From Sipunculus nudus (lineage: Eukaryota; Annelida; Sipuncula; Golfingiida; Sipunculidae): DNA of 64,000 nucleotides. Made by a program: the position numbers and the translations under genes. A model generated the notes under the pieces. That model made no database searches. It was not told the DNA's origin and was given only the letters and a program-made list of their open reading frames with translations. The DNA lies in assembly GCA_026874595.1 (NCBI GenBank), contig CM049314.1, positions 75,346,300 through 75,410,299 on the forward strand, read 5' to 3'. Shown in pieces: positions 47,475 through 58,930 of this stretch. Every line of letters begins with the position of its first letter. The first letter of the stretch is position 1.

Positions 47475-47565
47475 GTTATGAAATGGTAAATTTAAATATT
47501 GGTACGCGAATCAGTAACCTGTATATGATACAGGTGGGGACACCCCCGAACCCCACATCGTATCA
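47475..47565 (+). repeat. 5' LTR, internally deleted to 91 bp
   Basis: The first ~35 bp match the start of the 3' LTR and the last ~45 bp match its end ('gatacag(t)gtggg(g/a)', 'cccacatc'). The ~600 bp between are missing, including promoter and poly(A) regions. Confidence 0.7.
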
Positions 47566-47971
47566 TTTTGGTGGAGACCGGGTCTGTTTCATAATGGTGG
47601 AGAATGGGTCTTGTATCATTATGGTGGACGAACCGGGATTCACTTCCAGCACATCAACACCAGAAACGATCACAGTGCTGCCAGCTATAGTGAAGACAGA
47701 AGATCCCCCCCCCCCCCCCCCTCACAGCCACAGGTGCCTTTGACAGGTCTCCCATCTCACAACTGCATTGGAACTTCAACCCAGGTACCAGATCACAGCC
47801 TTACATCAAGAATGTCCACTCTGCTGCTGAAGGTATCACACTTTTGCTAAGAACTCTCTCTTCAAACTTTAACTTGGCTGCAGTTTCTCAGTGCTCTGCT
47901 TGAGAAGATCAAAGACTCTCACTGTATCCTTCAACCACACGGACACTGTCAAACAGTATCTTGCTTGGTGT

Positions 47972-48491
47972 CATGCCAGATGCGCCACTCCCAACTGCGT
48001 ACCTGTCAGTTACGCTACTGCCATATGTGCAACTGCCATTTGCGCCAAATTCCAGTTGCGCCTCATGCCAAATGCGCAACATAGCTATATTAAGCCATAT
48101 GGAGTCAAATTACGTTTTGTTTATAGTAAGTGTGTTTCTGTATCACACGGCATCTTCATTATTTTATCGAATGCGATATATTTCTGCAACAATAGGCCTG
48201 TACGAGCTAAGAAACCCTTTCCATTTTGAGCGAAAATGTTCGGTCACGACACGTGCGGCCGATCACCATGTCGCGTTATCTGTCAATAAAATTAATGAAC
48301 ATTGGAAAATATTATTTATTCGTCTCCGTTTTTTTAAGAAAAACTAACAATGAACTGTCATATAAATAAAAGTTATGTATATTTATAATCGGCGATAATT
48401 ATTGTGTCATATTGTCCGGCTTTCGCAGGTGATACAACATGTTGACGTACATACGTAATATGTGTAAATGACTGTTGTTATCGTTTCTAAT
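47972..48491 (+). repeat. Left TIR of the MULE
   Basis: Its inner part 'aggtgatacaacatgtt...acgtaatatgtgtaaatgact' matches the right arm inverted. A frame of ~128 codons stays open across it. Confidence 0.85.
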
Positions 48492-49847
48492 GTGGTCTAA
48501 TTTGATATGTGATTTTATTAATGCCATATATATGACTTAAAAAAAGTAATATGTAAAATATGATCTTATTGACTCTGATGTGTTGCTGATTAACAGGAAA
48601 TCACTCACCACTATGGCTAATTTGACCCGGAAAACCCCGTCAGGTTTGGTCTCCGAACATCAAAGGGAAAGTGTTGCGGCTTGTTAATGAGCTCATTTAA
48701 ATGGGCCGTTATATACCTGCACATGCATGTTATACCTGCGATATCATAACATCATCGTCGTAAGGTTTTCATTGCTTCTGACATGTTTTTTCTTTCATTT
48801 AAATTAATCATATACAATTTACGAGAAAGTAAACGTGGAAATATTTATTTAATATCGTTAGGGTTTTCGTTGCAAATAATCAATTGTATACGATTCAGAC
48901 ATTGTTACGCACTCTTTTGTGATGCATTTATATTGTTTAATAAAGAAATGATATTATTTCAGAACTGCATACTGTCGCTTTCGATTACAGTCAGGATTGT
49001 CGTTTCTAAGAATCAATTCCAAGTTTCAGATATTTTTTGTACATATGCCTGGATTTATATTGTTAGATAGAATAATATCCTGTGACTTTTTGTTTGGCGA
49101 TATATTTGTTTTCTGTATTGTTTTATATTTTAATCACATTAACAGGGAAGGTTGTGCCATATAGTTTTATTATAGACATTTATCATACACAGTTGAGTAT
49201 CTGTTTGAACAATGTATACAAAAAAATTCCACAAATATCATGCAATGCTGTCTATTTATCGTCTCACCCACAGATTGACGAATAAAAGTATCATCTAAAA
49301 GCGCATACATAAAATCATAAAATGTTACTACAGATTTATTATATTCATACAAAACAGTATCTGTTATATACAATATGTACAAAATAAAACATGTTTTAAA
49401 AGTTTTAAAAGTCCCAAAGTTTAAAAACTAATAAAATAAAACAAATTAGTTTCAATTAATAATTGAATTTATTCATTACTTGTCCATTTTTACATTAAGG
49501 ACTGCGCAGTTTACCCCCGGTTTCCAATCTGAAACAAAGAATAAAAAAGCTTTACATTTGTAGAGGAAAACAAATCGAACAGTGAATCGCTGTCTTGTGA
49601 CTCTGCGTCCTATTCGCTACATCCGGCCCGTTTTCTAAATTTCCACATCCACAATGATATATATAAGTGGCTCATCCGAAGAATTATTTTTCCTGATAAT
49701 GGAGTATCTTTTATTTAATATTCTGGTATCGTGGTATACCAGGCAAACTAATTATATGGTACTTATTTTCTAGGCAAAAAAATATAGATATGCATTGAAA
49801 TGTATTCTTTTGCATGAATTTATACGCGAAATTAATAACCAACTCAC
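48492..49847. other. MULE interior, no recognised coding part
   Basis: AT-rich. The longest frame (48783-49070, plus) is hydrophobic but unlike any known protein. Presumed intron or decayed transposase 3' region. Confidence 0.4.
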
Positions 49848-49964
49848 CTGTTCCCGTGACAGTCCCAATTCTTGCACCCGTTTCCATATCGCTTGAGTGT
49901 GGTGGAAATAGCACCCCTTCATGTTACTGTTCGGAAAGTTCGCCCACATAGCTCCCAGCGTCAT
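49848..49964 (-). CDS. MULE transposase exon (partial gene)
   Basis: A 117-bp exon on the minus strand. The acceptor AG lies at 49966-49965 after an A/T-rich intron end. The donor GTGAGT occupies 49847-49842. The 39 codons include MWANFPNSNMKGCYFHHTQA and IWKRVQELGL. This is the signature of MULE/MuDR-type transposases (FP-x-A-x-x-x-G-C-x-FH-x-x-QA-x-x-(R/K)-x-(V/L)-xxLGL), the segment around the CxxH motif that lies between the second catalytic Asp and the Glu in the DDE fold. No other exon of the gene could be found by eye, so I cannot say whether it is complete. It lies centrally in the long-TIR element, as expected. Confidence 0.72.
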
Positions 49965-50109
49965 CTTAATTTTAATATATTGCGTTGTTGGTTTAATGGC
50001 AGGTTATAAACCAAGGAAGAACAAATTAACAGCGCCTGTTGATCAGTTAAAAAAATAAGTTTGAATAAGTATCTCAGATTGATTTATATATATTATTTTT
50101 GTTTCCGTT

Positions 50110-51440
50110 TTTCATATTGGAGAGTAAAGGCGGTTTCACACCGGATGCGTCCGAACGAATATGACACGAACGAATATTTCTGTCATTCCGCCTAAATCCT
50201 GTCGCATTCGAAATTTTATTCACACCAAATCCGAACGATATTTTTGGTTTCCGACCGAGGAATTTTTGTCTCCGAAATTTTCGTATTGGACAGCTATATG
50301 AGAAAAACATGTATATCGGATGCACTATACAGTATAGGCTTTATTGACACACATACACACACACACGACCTATACAGAAAATGTCGAATATTTTTGAACA
50401 TGTAAATTGATTTTCTCATTAATTTTGTAATTAAAAATAATTAAAAAAAAGTTTATCTCCGAGTGTACTGACTGTATAATTGAACATTATTGGTCCTTGC
50501 TAGGTACCAGCTATAGTCATCACTTCACAGGTGACATATATTTATACCATTGACTGGTCCCAGATTACTTTATTTCAACATGCCTTTGAAAATAATTGTG
50601 AAATCTGTTGTTTCAACAGAACAGATTCCATTCCACCACCCCCTATATTATCTCCCCTGAATATAAGCCATATGAACATAAATTAGCAACATTATCCAGG
50701 ACTTAGTGTTCATTACCCAACCTTTCCCCCGAAAATAAAATGTTCCGCGATAAATTAAGAAAAAATCATGGAACAATAACTTTTAACCATGAGTCATGTT
50801 TATTATTATAGTATTATTATTTTTAGTTCGTTTTGCATATAAACAGCTGATTTTTCAAAGCTGTGGGCAGACTTTAGACTTTTAAACCAGGTTAATATTT
50901 AAGGTTATTTCATGGTAAATTCTAATTCTTAATAAATTCTTCTGCAATATATTTCAGTTATTCTCTGATTACATTGATCATGCCCCATAGTGCCCCCCCC
51001 CCCCCCCCAAATTTGACGCCCCTGAATGTAAGTCAGCAGCTTAAGCGATATAAACACTAATAAGCAATATTATCCAGGATTTCGTGTTCATTACCAAACC
51101 CTTCCCCGAAAATATAATGTTCCTTTATAAGAAATATATCGGATTCACAAAAAATTAGTTTTTTTTTTCGGTCCCTAAAGAAACATGTCGAATATTTCTG
51201 AACTTGTTACATGAATTTCTTATTCATTTAAAGATTATAGGCTGTTTCACAACGGATGCGTCCGAACGAATATGACGCGAATGAATATTTCTGTCGTTCC
51301 GACTAAAGGCCTGTCGAATCCGAAATTAAATTCACACCAGATCCGAACGACATTTTTTTGGTTTTCGACCGAGGAATATTCATCTCCAAAGTTCGTATTA
51401 GACAGCTATATGAGCAATATATCGGATGCACTTCAGTCAC
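50110..51440. repeat. Duplicated modules within the MULE
   Basis: Three modules occur twice, in direct orientation but mirrored order. X ('tttcaca-cggatgcgtccgaacg', ~200 bp) is at 50128 and 51241. Y ('atgtcgaatattt') is at 50382 and 51185. Z ('ttatccagga...gtgttcattacc') is at 50690 and 51070. A C-run (about 50994-51008) lies between the Z copies. No coding part. Confidence 0.7.
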
Positions 51441-52254
51441 ACTGGAGAACATAAAGACTTCTGAATCTCACCTCAGAAGCTACAAACAATGTCCCTTTGA
51501 TCCCTCTGGTCAAGTTATTAATCAAACGGTAGTCCTGCTATTGATTTGAATGTTTTTATTTACATATCTTCTCTCCTTTTTTTCCTTCCCCATTCACTTT
51601 TTCTTTTTTTGTTTATTTTTTCTTCTACCTACCTTCCATTCTATCTCCCCTCTTTCCCCCTATCTATCTTTCTTTCATTTAAGGTCTTTAATTGTTTATT
51701 AATATATTAATTTATTCCTACATTCATTCATTCATATTAGTCTATATAAAATATTGGAGAAAGGTTAAATTATATTTTAGAGTATAATTTGTAACACCTG
51801 AAGTATTTCTCTTGTTGATAATGGATTTGCTCAATTACCACCAAAGCACTGTGACATTCAGGATAATGTTTTTACAGCACTAATCTCATTAGTGGGTTGA
51901 CAAAGACGGCAATGGACTTTTGATCCTTAATCAATTAACAAACGCATGCAGTGAGAGAGAGAGAGAGAGAGCGAGAGAGAGAAAGAGAGAGTGGCATTTT
52001 CTTTTGAGGTGTGGGGATGGCTTCATATTGTATCTACATAAAATATTTTATTCAGTACATGGTATATTATGCAGATAATTAAAAAGACACGGGAATCGTC
52101 GAACCGTGCACTAATCACAAGAAAGATGCAATGTTCACTTGTAAATAGGATAAAAAAAAAGATGTCAATTAAATTTGATTATATACAGTAAATAGTGACT
52201 TCCATTGAAATCCAACAAACCTTTCGATGACATTATGATATCGCATTTATTATA
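51441..52254. repeat. Low-complexity stretch with (GA)n microsatellite
   Basis: Pyrimidine-rich run at 51560-51680; GAGA run at 51952-51992. No gene is seen. Confidence 0.6.
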
Positions 52255-52440
52255 TGCAAGTTCGGGTATATAGAAAGAAAGAAAGAAGAAAGAAAGTTTA
52301 TTATTGTGACATGAACACACATACAGTATCCGAATACAATCAACATAAATAATTGGTACCCAGCCCTCAAGGGCTTAAATGTCACCATACTGAGTGAAAC
52401 ATATTGAAAATAATTAATGTGCAATGTGGGGCAACACTAT
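52255..52440 (-). mobile_element. Possible truncated LINE 3' end
   Basis: On the minus strand: a hairpin AGCCCT-TG-AGGGCT (52362-52375), then ~60 bp, AATAAA (52297-52302) and a CTTT-repeat tail (52273-52296). A hairpin followed by a short simple-repeat tail is typical of some LINE 3' ends. No ORF2 part is present. Confidence 0.4.
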
Positions 52441-52789
52441 TAGTTATATATAAACTGCGAATGGACTGTCAATATGTCTGATAACAGTTTACATTCATGT
52501 GTCAGCTCATAAGATATAAGAATTTACTTAGGTCACCTAAAGAAGCAAAGTTAAGGCACGTTACCTGTATGTTTTCATACAATATACTTCACGTCTATTT
52601 GACAACATGGAGGCGTTACATTAACTTACAAAATGGAATTCAATTTCTCTTTTATTTCATTCGCAAATTTTACAAATACGTTCTTCTGGTCTAAATTTTC
52701 TCAATCCATCTGTTTGTGGATCCCTTATGTTTATAAATCGACCTGTTTCAATATAAAGTGGAAGAATACCAAATCTAAGATTAGAAACG

Positions 52790-53310
52790 TTAGAAACGAT
52801 AACAACACCAGTCATTTACACATATTACGTTTGTACGTTAACATGTTGTATCACCTACCAAAGCCGGACAATATGACACAGTGAATATCGCCGATTATAT
52901 ATATATTTACATAACTTTTATTTATATGACAGTTCATTGTTAGTGTTTCTTAAAAAAAACGGAGACGAATAAATAATAATATCCAATGTTCATAAATATT
53001 TATGGACAGATAACCCGACATGGTGATCGGCCGCACGACCGAACAATGTCGCTCAAAATGGAAAGGGTTTCTTAGCTCGTACAGGCCTATTGTTGCAGGA
53101 ATATACCACATTCGATAAAATAATGAAGGTGCTGTGTGATACAGATACACACTTACTATAAACATAACGTTATTTGACTCCATATGGCTTAATATAGCTA
53201 TGTTGCGCATTTGGCATGAGGCGCAACTGGAATGTGGCGCATATGGCAGTTGGGCATCTGGCAGTAGCGTAACTGATTGGTGCGCATTTGGGAGTGGCGC
53301 ATCTGGCATG
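52790..53310 (-). repeat. Right TIR of the MULE
   Basis: Inverted match of the left TIR with scattered substitutions and small indels. A mirrored ~119-codon frame is open on the minus strand. Confidence 0.85.
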
Positions 53311-55854
53311 GATATTTACAAGTGACTTAAAAATTGCCAAATGACTGTTTTTCGCTAAAAAAAAGTGCTGTGATATCTCAATTTGAGATCATCATTGTTT
53401 CGGACCAGCCACATAAAAATTCAATATCGGGACAAGCCAGCTTCGGGCCTATGTCAACAATACTCCTGGCCATACCACGTGCACTGTGTGTTATCTCACT
53501 ACAAGTCCTCGCTATGTTCCTGCAACTACTAGAAGCAGATTTGCCGTTCTACCGCCATCTTCTGCATCACCTTCCATACCATGACTCCAGAAAGAATAAA
53601 AGAAACCAAGCCAGCAGAGAAGACAGCAAAAGACCCAAAGAAGACAAGATTTCCTGAGGTAATGAAAAACAAAACCAGAGACTCTGAATTTTAATTGCCA
53701 AATGTAAATTTGGGGCATTTCAGAATATTTTGCATGGATATGTTGTAAACCTAAACACAAACAAAAAATATGTATGTAGTAATCTATAACTTTCTCTTAT
53801 TGATGTGTCATAATTGTAAAATGATACAATTTATTGTGTCTTTATCTTATTGATATGTTTGGAAATAGGCTTTAAAACCCACATTAAACAGTGTAGAACT
53901 GTCAATGTTAGATTTGATGCAATTATGTCTATCTCAGATGTTAATATGCAATGTCACAAATGATTGTTTTGATTTACATTCAATAATACCTAGAGTAGAA
54001 CAAAATGCAACATCAACAGCATGTTCTCTTTATTTATATTGAGAATTTTCTCATGAGTTGGTCCATACCAAATCAACAGGTATCATAATGCTCTCTTGGC
54101 TATTAATTTTATGGAATGGTAGCACATTGTGTAACCAAAGCACAATTTGATGCTTATTTTCAATTGTTACAGTTTGGTCCTAAAACACGGGTTCTTGGGA
54201 AGCCCCCCAATATATAGGGAATTGGACAAACTGGGGAGTGTGATGACTCCAAAAATCAATAATGCACTGACCTGTGGTCACATTATTGCCTCAAATCAGG
54301 GGTTGATATGGTTAACCTCATTAATAGCTGGAAATGCCAGGCAAAATGTGTAGGTTAGCACAGGAATTCTTCTCATAGGAATTTCACATTCACGCGTACT
54401 ATGACAGACATGTTTCATGAGCAAATGCATTCTGGTCTCTGCTTTCGTGATACTGATAACCCATAAACCAAGATGTGGAGTGACATGGATTTTGATCATT
54501 AACATTACTCATAATTCATCACTCTACAGATGAATGTTTGATCTTACACATAAATAGCATGCAAATTACCATCTTAATCAGAGCTCTAGATCGATACAAA
54601 TTACCATCAAAATTCCATAGGTATGGATCGATACATGCACCTGTCAGAGAATTATTTTATATATTGTCATATGTTTTCACACATATTTCGCCTTGCTCCT
54701 GCACAGAAAATGGGTAATCAATGGGAATATATGACTATAACATTCCTCTGTCGTTAGGAATGACCTCATTCTGTCATGTACTTGTACACTGGTAAGGTAC
54801 ACCAGTTGTGTTATGCTAAAGGATTAGCAAATCACCCTTCCATTATTCACAATTCAACTTGTTCCAATGGCAAGTGTGAAAGCCAAGATGTATTTTGAAT
54901 CATTGGTACTGATCAACACACAGAGCAGATTGTCATGTACCTATGTATATGTTAAACTCTTAGGCACAAGAGTATATAAACTTTGTAAGATTAGGAATTC
55001 ATGATCACTTTTCCCATAGGAATTGTATGTTTAGCTACAGGCATTGCTAATTCACTTGTTATAATTGGTAATGCCTATTGCTGTTCGACAGAACATCTTT
55101 ATGTAACAACACTTCCTGTATGCTAGAATGGTTCACATACTTTGACCTATTCCCTTGTTTACACAGATGCATAGTACTTGTATATTCTAGCTGTGCATTC
55201 ATTATGAACATGATGCTATAATCATATCTATTAAGATATTTATTTATTGATTCTACTTAGATGCTGTCATGCGTATATAATCTGCTGCTGTACTGCTTAT
55301 ATTAGGATATCAAATAATGTCATCATGAATGCGATGTTGTTCCCGATTCCTTATAAATCAGCATTTTATCTTCTAGATAATGTTTAGGATTGTCAGTTCA
55401 CAAAAAAATTGTCTTTAGAACATATAGGTATAGCTATAGATTTAAATATGTTGTTTCTCAGCTTACCAGTATTTAGGATAGCTTAAGCAATGAAGTTGTA
55501 CTACTACAAAAAATTTCCAATAGGCACTTCCTCATTCCTTACATTGTTACATCTGGAAATGTGACATGGTCATGTAATCAACATCTATATTGATATGTGT
55601 AATCTATTACACCACAGTGATGTAATACTTTACTCTCTACAGACATATATCCAACACACTGTCACTAGTGCCAGCAAGTTCATTAACATTATGGCTACTG
55701 TTCTTGCAGTTAATGCAAAGTAAAGCAGTATATCTTGATCTTTACACGTTATGTATTTCTGTCATCTACATTCCAGTTATCCTTCTTGAAATAACTAATT
55801 TTTCTCCGCCTTAGCCAATGAGGCCGGAGCCTCATTCTGAATGCCAGAGGGAAA
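53311..55854. other. Interior of the LTR element, no gene
   Basis: A 107-codon plus frame at 53334-53657 ends in a Lys/Arg-rich stretch (DSRKNKRNQASREDSKRPK). It may be a remnant of a gag-like basic tail, but no motif supports this. The rest has many short frames and no recognised domain. Confidence 0.4.
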
Positions 55855-56541
55855 TGTTATGAAGTGGTAAATTTAAATATTGGTAATCAAACTAAAACTT
55901 ATAATTCACAGAGTGACAAACACTAAGATCAGTGTCAGAGATTGATGAGGACTGATATTCAGACAGAGCAAAAGGAAATTAATGGTCATCCGACGACCAA
56001 GTATCTAATGGTAATTCAGTATGTTTGTAGAGCCTAAATGTACTCTCAAAAATTAGTTTTAAATTGATTTCTATGATGAGGCAGGCAGATTATGTTTATA
56101 TGAGTTTGGAAATAGCACTGCAGGTCAGTCTATAACTGGATGTATGTCAGGTCAGACTTGGGATTTTCCATAGAACTTTTGTCCAATCAGATCTCACGAA
56201 AGTTAGGAAGAACACTTATAACTCTGATGTAATTGTGACCTACTTTGAGTCATCCAATAAGGTTTAGCTTTTATGACGAAATGCAGAAATATGGATATGT
56301 ATGTCTCATATGACACGTGAAAGCTCTGTAACAAAACTATCTGTAGTGCGCACTGAGAGAGTCAGAGAGAGAGGGACCATGTCTAGCTGGGCACTGCAGG
56401 GCCTCAGCAAAGACTGGCCCAGACTCTGTCCTGTGAATAAAGACTTCTGTCATCAAACTGGTCTTGGAACATTGTAAGCCACGCGCACCAGCAACTGCTA
56501 GTGATACAGTGTGGGAGCATCCCCAATCCCACATCTTTTCA
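55855..56541 (+). repeat. 3' LTR, 687 bp
   Basis: Starts TGTTATGAAG, ends ATCTTTTCA, followed by GTAG. Contains GTGAATAAAG (poly(A) signal) near 56435, ~100 bp before the end, and a GAGAGAGAG stretch upstream. Confidence 0.72.
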
Positions 56542-56545
56542 GTAG

Positions 56546-58366
56546 AACTAAGTCATTAGTTAAAAAAAAATCATACTAAATTGACAATCTTAGAAACAGC
56601 TGGAGCTATCAGCTCAAAAATGTTTATAATGAAACTGTCAAGTTGAATCATTCAATTTTTCACAAGAATTATCCTAGGGCATGGTTCTTTAAATCGTATA
56701 AGAATAGATTGAGTTTGTTGATTTTTGGTTGAGTTTTGAAAAGCTTAGGTTGGTCTTATAGCCATTATTAATTCTATTTCAAACTGAGGACTGCAATAGT
56801 GTTCTTCTACAAAATTTTTGCTTCAAATATAACTTCTGTAACATTGCACAAAAATTATTCTCAGGTGGCTTTTGTTGACTTGAATGATTTTTGGCAGAAC
56901 TATTGGACCTTCAACGATGAAAGGACTCTGTCTTTTATTATTCTTGATATTTTGATAAAAATCTTATGAATATGTCAGCTTGAAAAAAAAAAACATTTTA
57001 GCCGAAGTCTTTCAGTATGTGTAAACACATATTTACCAAAAAGCGAAGACTGTGTCAGTATCTTTAAATAGGTTAAGAAACTGACAACTGTTTCAGATTT
57101 GGCAACAGGTCAACAGAGTTCATTCAAGCCAGATATATGTTAAGAGTTCAATCAGTGCAGCCAGGCACAAGGCATGTGATCACCTCATGAGTGTCATGTG
57201 AATACCTTGTGGGCACTGTGTGATCACCTCATGGGTAGAATGTGATCACCTCATGAGTATCATGTAATCACCTCAAGCGTGTCATGCCTTTAAAGGCTGC
57301 ATGTGGAGCCAATCTGTGAGCTTATGCAATGGTGTGACTACTGTTGCGTGTAGCACAAAACATCCCCGAGTTCCACTCACACAAAGAAGATGTTAAATGA
57401 AAAACTGACTTACAAATATAGTACAAAACATATATAATTATTTAAACAAACATTATTTACAATATATATAATACACGAACACAAAGTCTCTAACACATAA
57501 TAACTAAATCTTGGTGCGATACAAATGAAGAAATACTTATCTGCTGTAAATCAAAGTCACTGGTGCTGGTTCGACGAAATAAAAATGACTCCGGGGTTGC
57601 TCTGAGGAGTCATAACGAAAGTTCAGTTCATAATCCGTGCACAGCCATAATAAAGTCCAAAACGTCCAAAATGTCTCCGCCTTATCACAAGGAGACTACA
57701 CATCATCAGGCCTGGATATCCCTGGATATCAGTTCTTGTTTGCAACCCAATTCAAAATCACTAAATGAAGGGTATTTATAGTGTCTGTGGACCTTAACGC
57801 CATATCGATCGATCCACTTTTAAAATCCAGTTCAGGTTGTTTAACCTCTGTTAATGAATGAATGAAAACGTTCTCTTTGTCCGTTTATTTGTTGTTGCCG
57901 GAGTTCAATAGATGCCTGTAAGCGACACGGGTCAACGCGTTCCTGTTGTTCCTGGGTCAATGGTTCTAAGGTCCTTCCGTGAGTGCCCTGCCATCGCGTA
58001 CGGACATACATCACACTACTATTTCAGATTTGGCAACAGGCCAAAGGTCAGTCTGGATCTATTTATAGCTTGGGCAGACTGCCAATTGTATCAGATAAGG
58101 CAACAGGTCAAGAATCATATATCTCTGATAGCTTTGTTGTATACAAGACTGGTGGTGCCAGCTACAATGATTTTTGTGTTATGTGCACACATACCAGAAT
58201 TTCAGCAGTAATATTTTTGTTATTGTTTCTTATTCAAAATGTTTAGTACTGGCATTGTTCATATATATGTTACACATGTACTTGAAACGTAATGGTCTAG
58301 CATTGAAGCATTATACCTGGTGTATATCCCATTGCACAGGTTTTCAATAGGCCTGTAGGCCTTGTT
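56546..58366 (+). mobile_element. Family B copy, left part missing, holding an LTR insertion
   Basis: B body from 'gaactaagtcattag' through the TGATCA minisatellite (57174-57290). It is interrupted at 57343-58014 and resumes 'atttcagatttggcaacaggcc'. It ends CACAGG, the AGGCC-TGTA-GGCCT hairpin and TTGTT at 58366. Confidence 0.68.
57343..58014 (-). mobile_element. Solo-LTR-like insertion
   Basis: A 672-bp block is flanked by ACTACT on both sides (57337-57342, 58015-58020). Without it and one copy of ACTACT the B line 'ggtgtgactactatttcag' is restored. Read on the minus strand it has a TATA box (CTATAAATACCC, about 57770-57781). It runs from GTGATGTATG to CACGCAAC, close to TG...CA ends. No coding part. 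Orientation is inferred from the TATA box. Confidence 0.65.
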
Positions 58367-58930
58367 TTTTTTTAAATTGGACACTGAACACTATTTGTTT
58401 CTGACACTTTATTGGAGGAGTATGAAACTCTGCAGAAATGTAGAATACCAGTAATTGACCTATCCACCACAGCTCAAATGCTCTGCCCTTTTAACTTATT
58501 ATTATAATGAGCCCCCAAAATGCACCTACACATATGGACTTCCATGCCCATGGTAGCGAGAGCAGATTATAACATAATAATGACGTCACAAGGGCGATGG
58601 CACATAAAGCCTTATTGACTGACGTCATCAACTAGTATCACCTTACCATTGTTTACTATATTGCAGTCATATATGAACTGTTTTGCTGAGTTATTTTGTT
58701 GTACTAAGGCTGCCATGCATTTCCTATATTTATTCATAAATGTATCTTTTTAATTACTGATGATTTCTTTTCTGCTGAGTGATTTATATTCTCTGATTTT
58801 ATATATTCATCTTTAACATTTCATACGTTCATATTTAATATAAGGGTTATTAATGATTAAGTAATTTTAACAGTTGCAAATACATTAGTTGATCCAGGTT
58901 TATCTCTGTTCTGCAAGGCCACTTTGCTAT
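58367..58930. other. No recognised feature
   Basis: Moderately AT-rich, unlike the repeat families. It includes two TGACGTCA-like sites (about 58583 and 58619) of no clear meaning. Confidence 0.4.

Larger units (their letters stand above)
47972..53310. mobile_element. MULE (Mutator-like) DNA transposon with long TIRs
   Basis: Inverted repeats of ~520 bp at 47972-48491 and 52790-53310 both start CATGCCAGATGCGCCACTCCCAA at the tip and stay alignable throughout, including short TGCG-rich units at the tips. The interior carries a MULE transposase exon on the minus strand (49848-49964). Long TIRs plus this domain point to the Mutator superfamily. A 9-11-bp target duplication expected for MULEs was not found. 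The rest of the interior is AT-rich and decayed or intronic. Confidence 0.78.
47471..56545 (+). mobile_element. Non-autonomous LTR retrotransposon without pol, split by a MULE
   Basis: LTR-like ends begin TGTTATGAA(A/G)TGGTAAATTT at 47475 and 55855 and end near TC(T/G)T(T/A)TCA at 47565 and 56541. A 4-bp duplication GTAG flanks the element (47471-47474, 56542-56545). TGG, as in tRNA-primer binding sites, comes just inside the 5' LTR. A Pro-rich gag-like start (47597-47850) is frameshifted at a C-run (47707-47721). The remaining interior (47566-47971 and 53311-55854) has no protease, RT or integrase. It resembles LARD-type elements. It would need enzymes from a related element. Confidence 0.7.

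Noticed and set aside
56337-56534. 65-codon minus-strand ORF as a small gene
   Set aside because: It lies within the 3' LTR and has no recognisable features.
58583-58626. TGACGTCA-like pair as a CRE regulatory module
   Set aside because: Two short motif matches with no gene nearby; not enough to support a regulatory claim.
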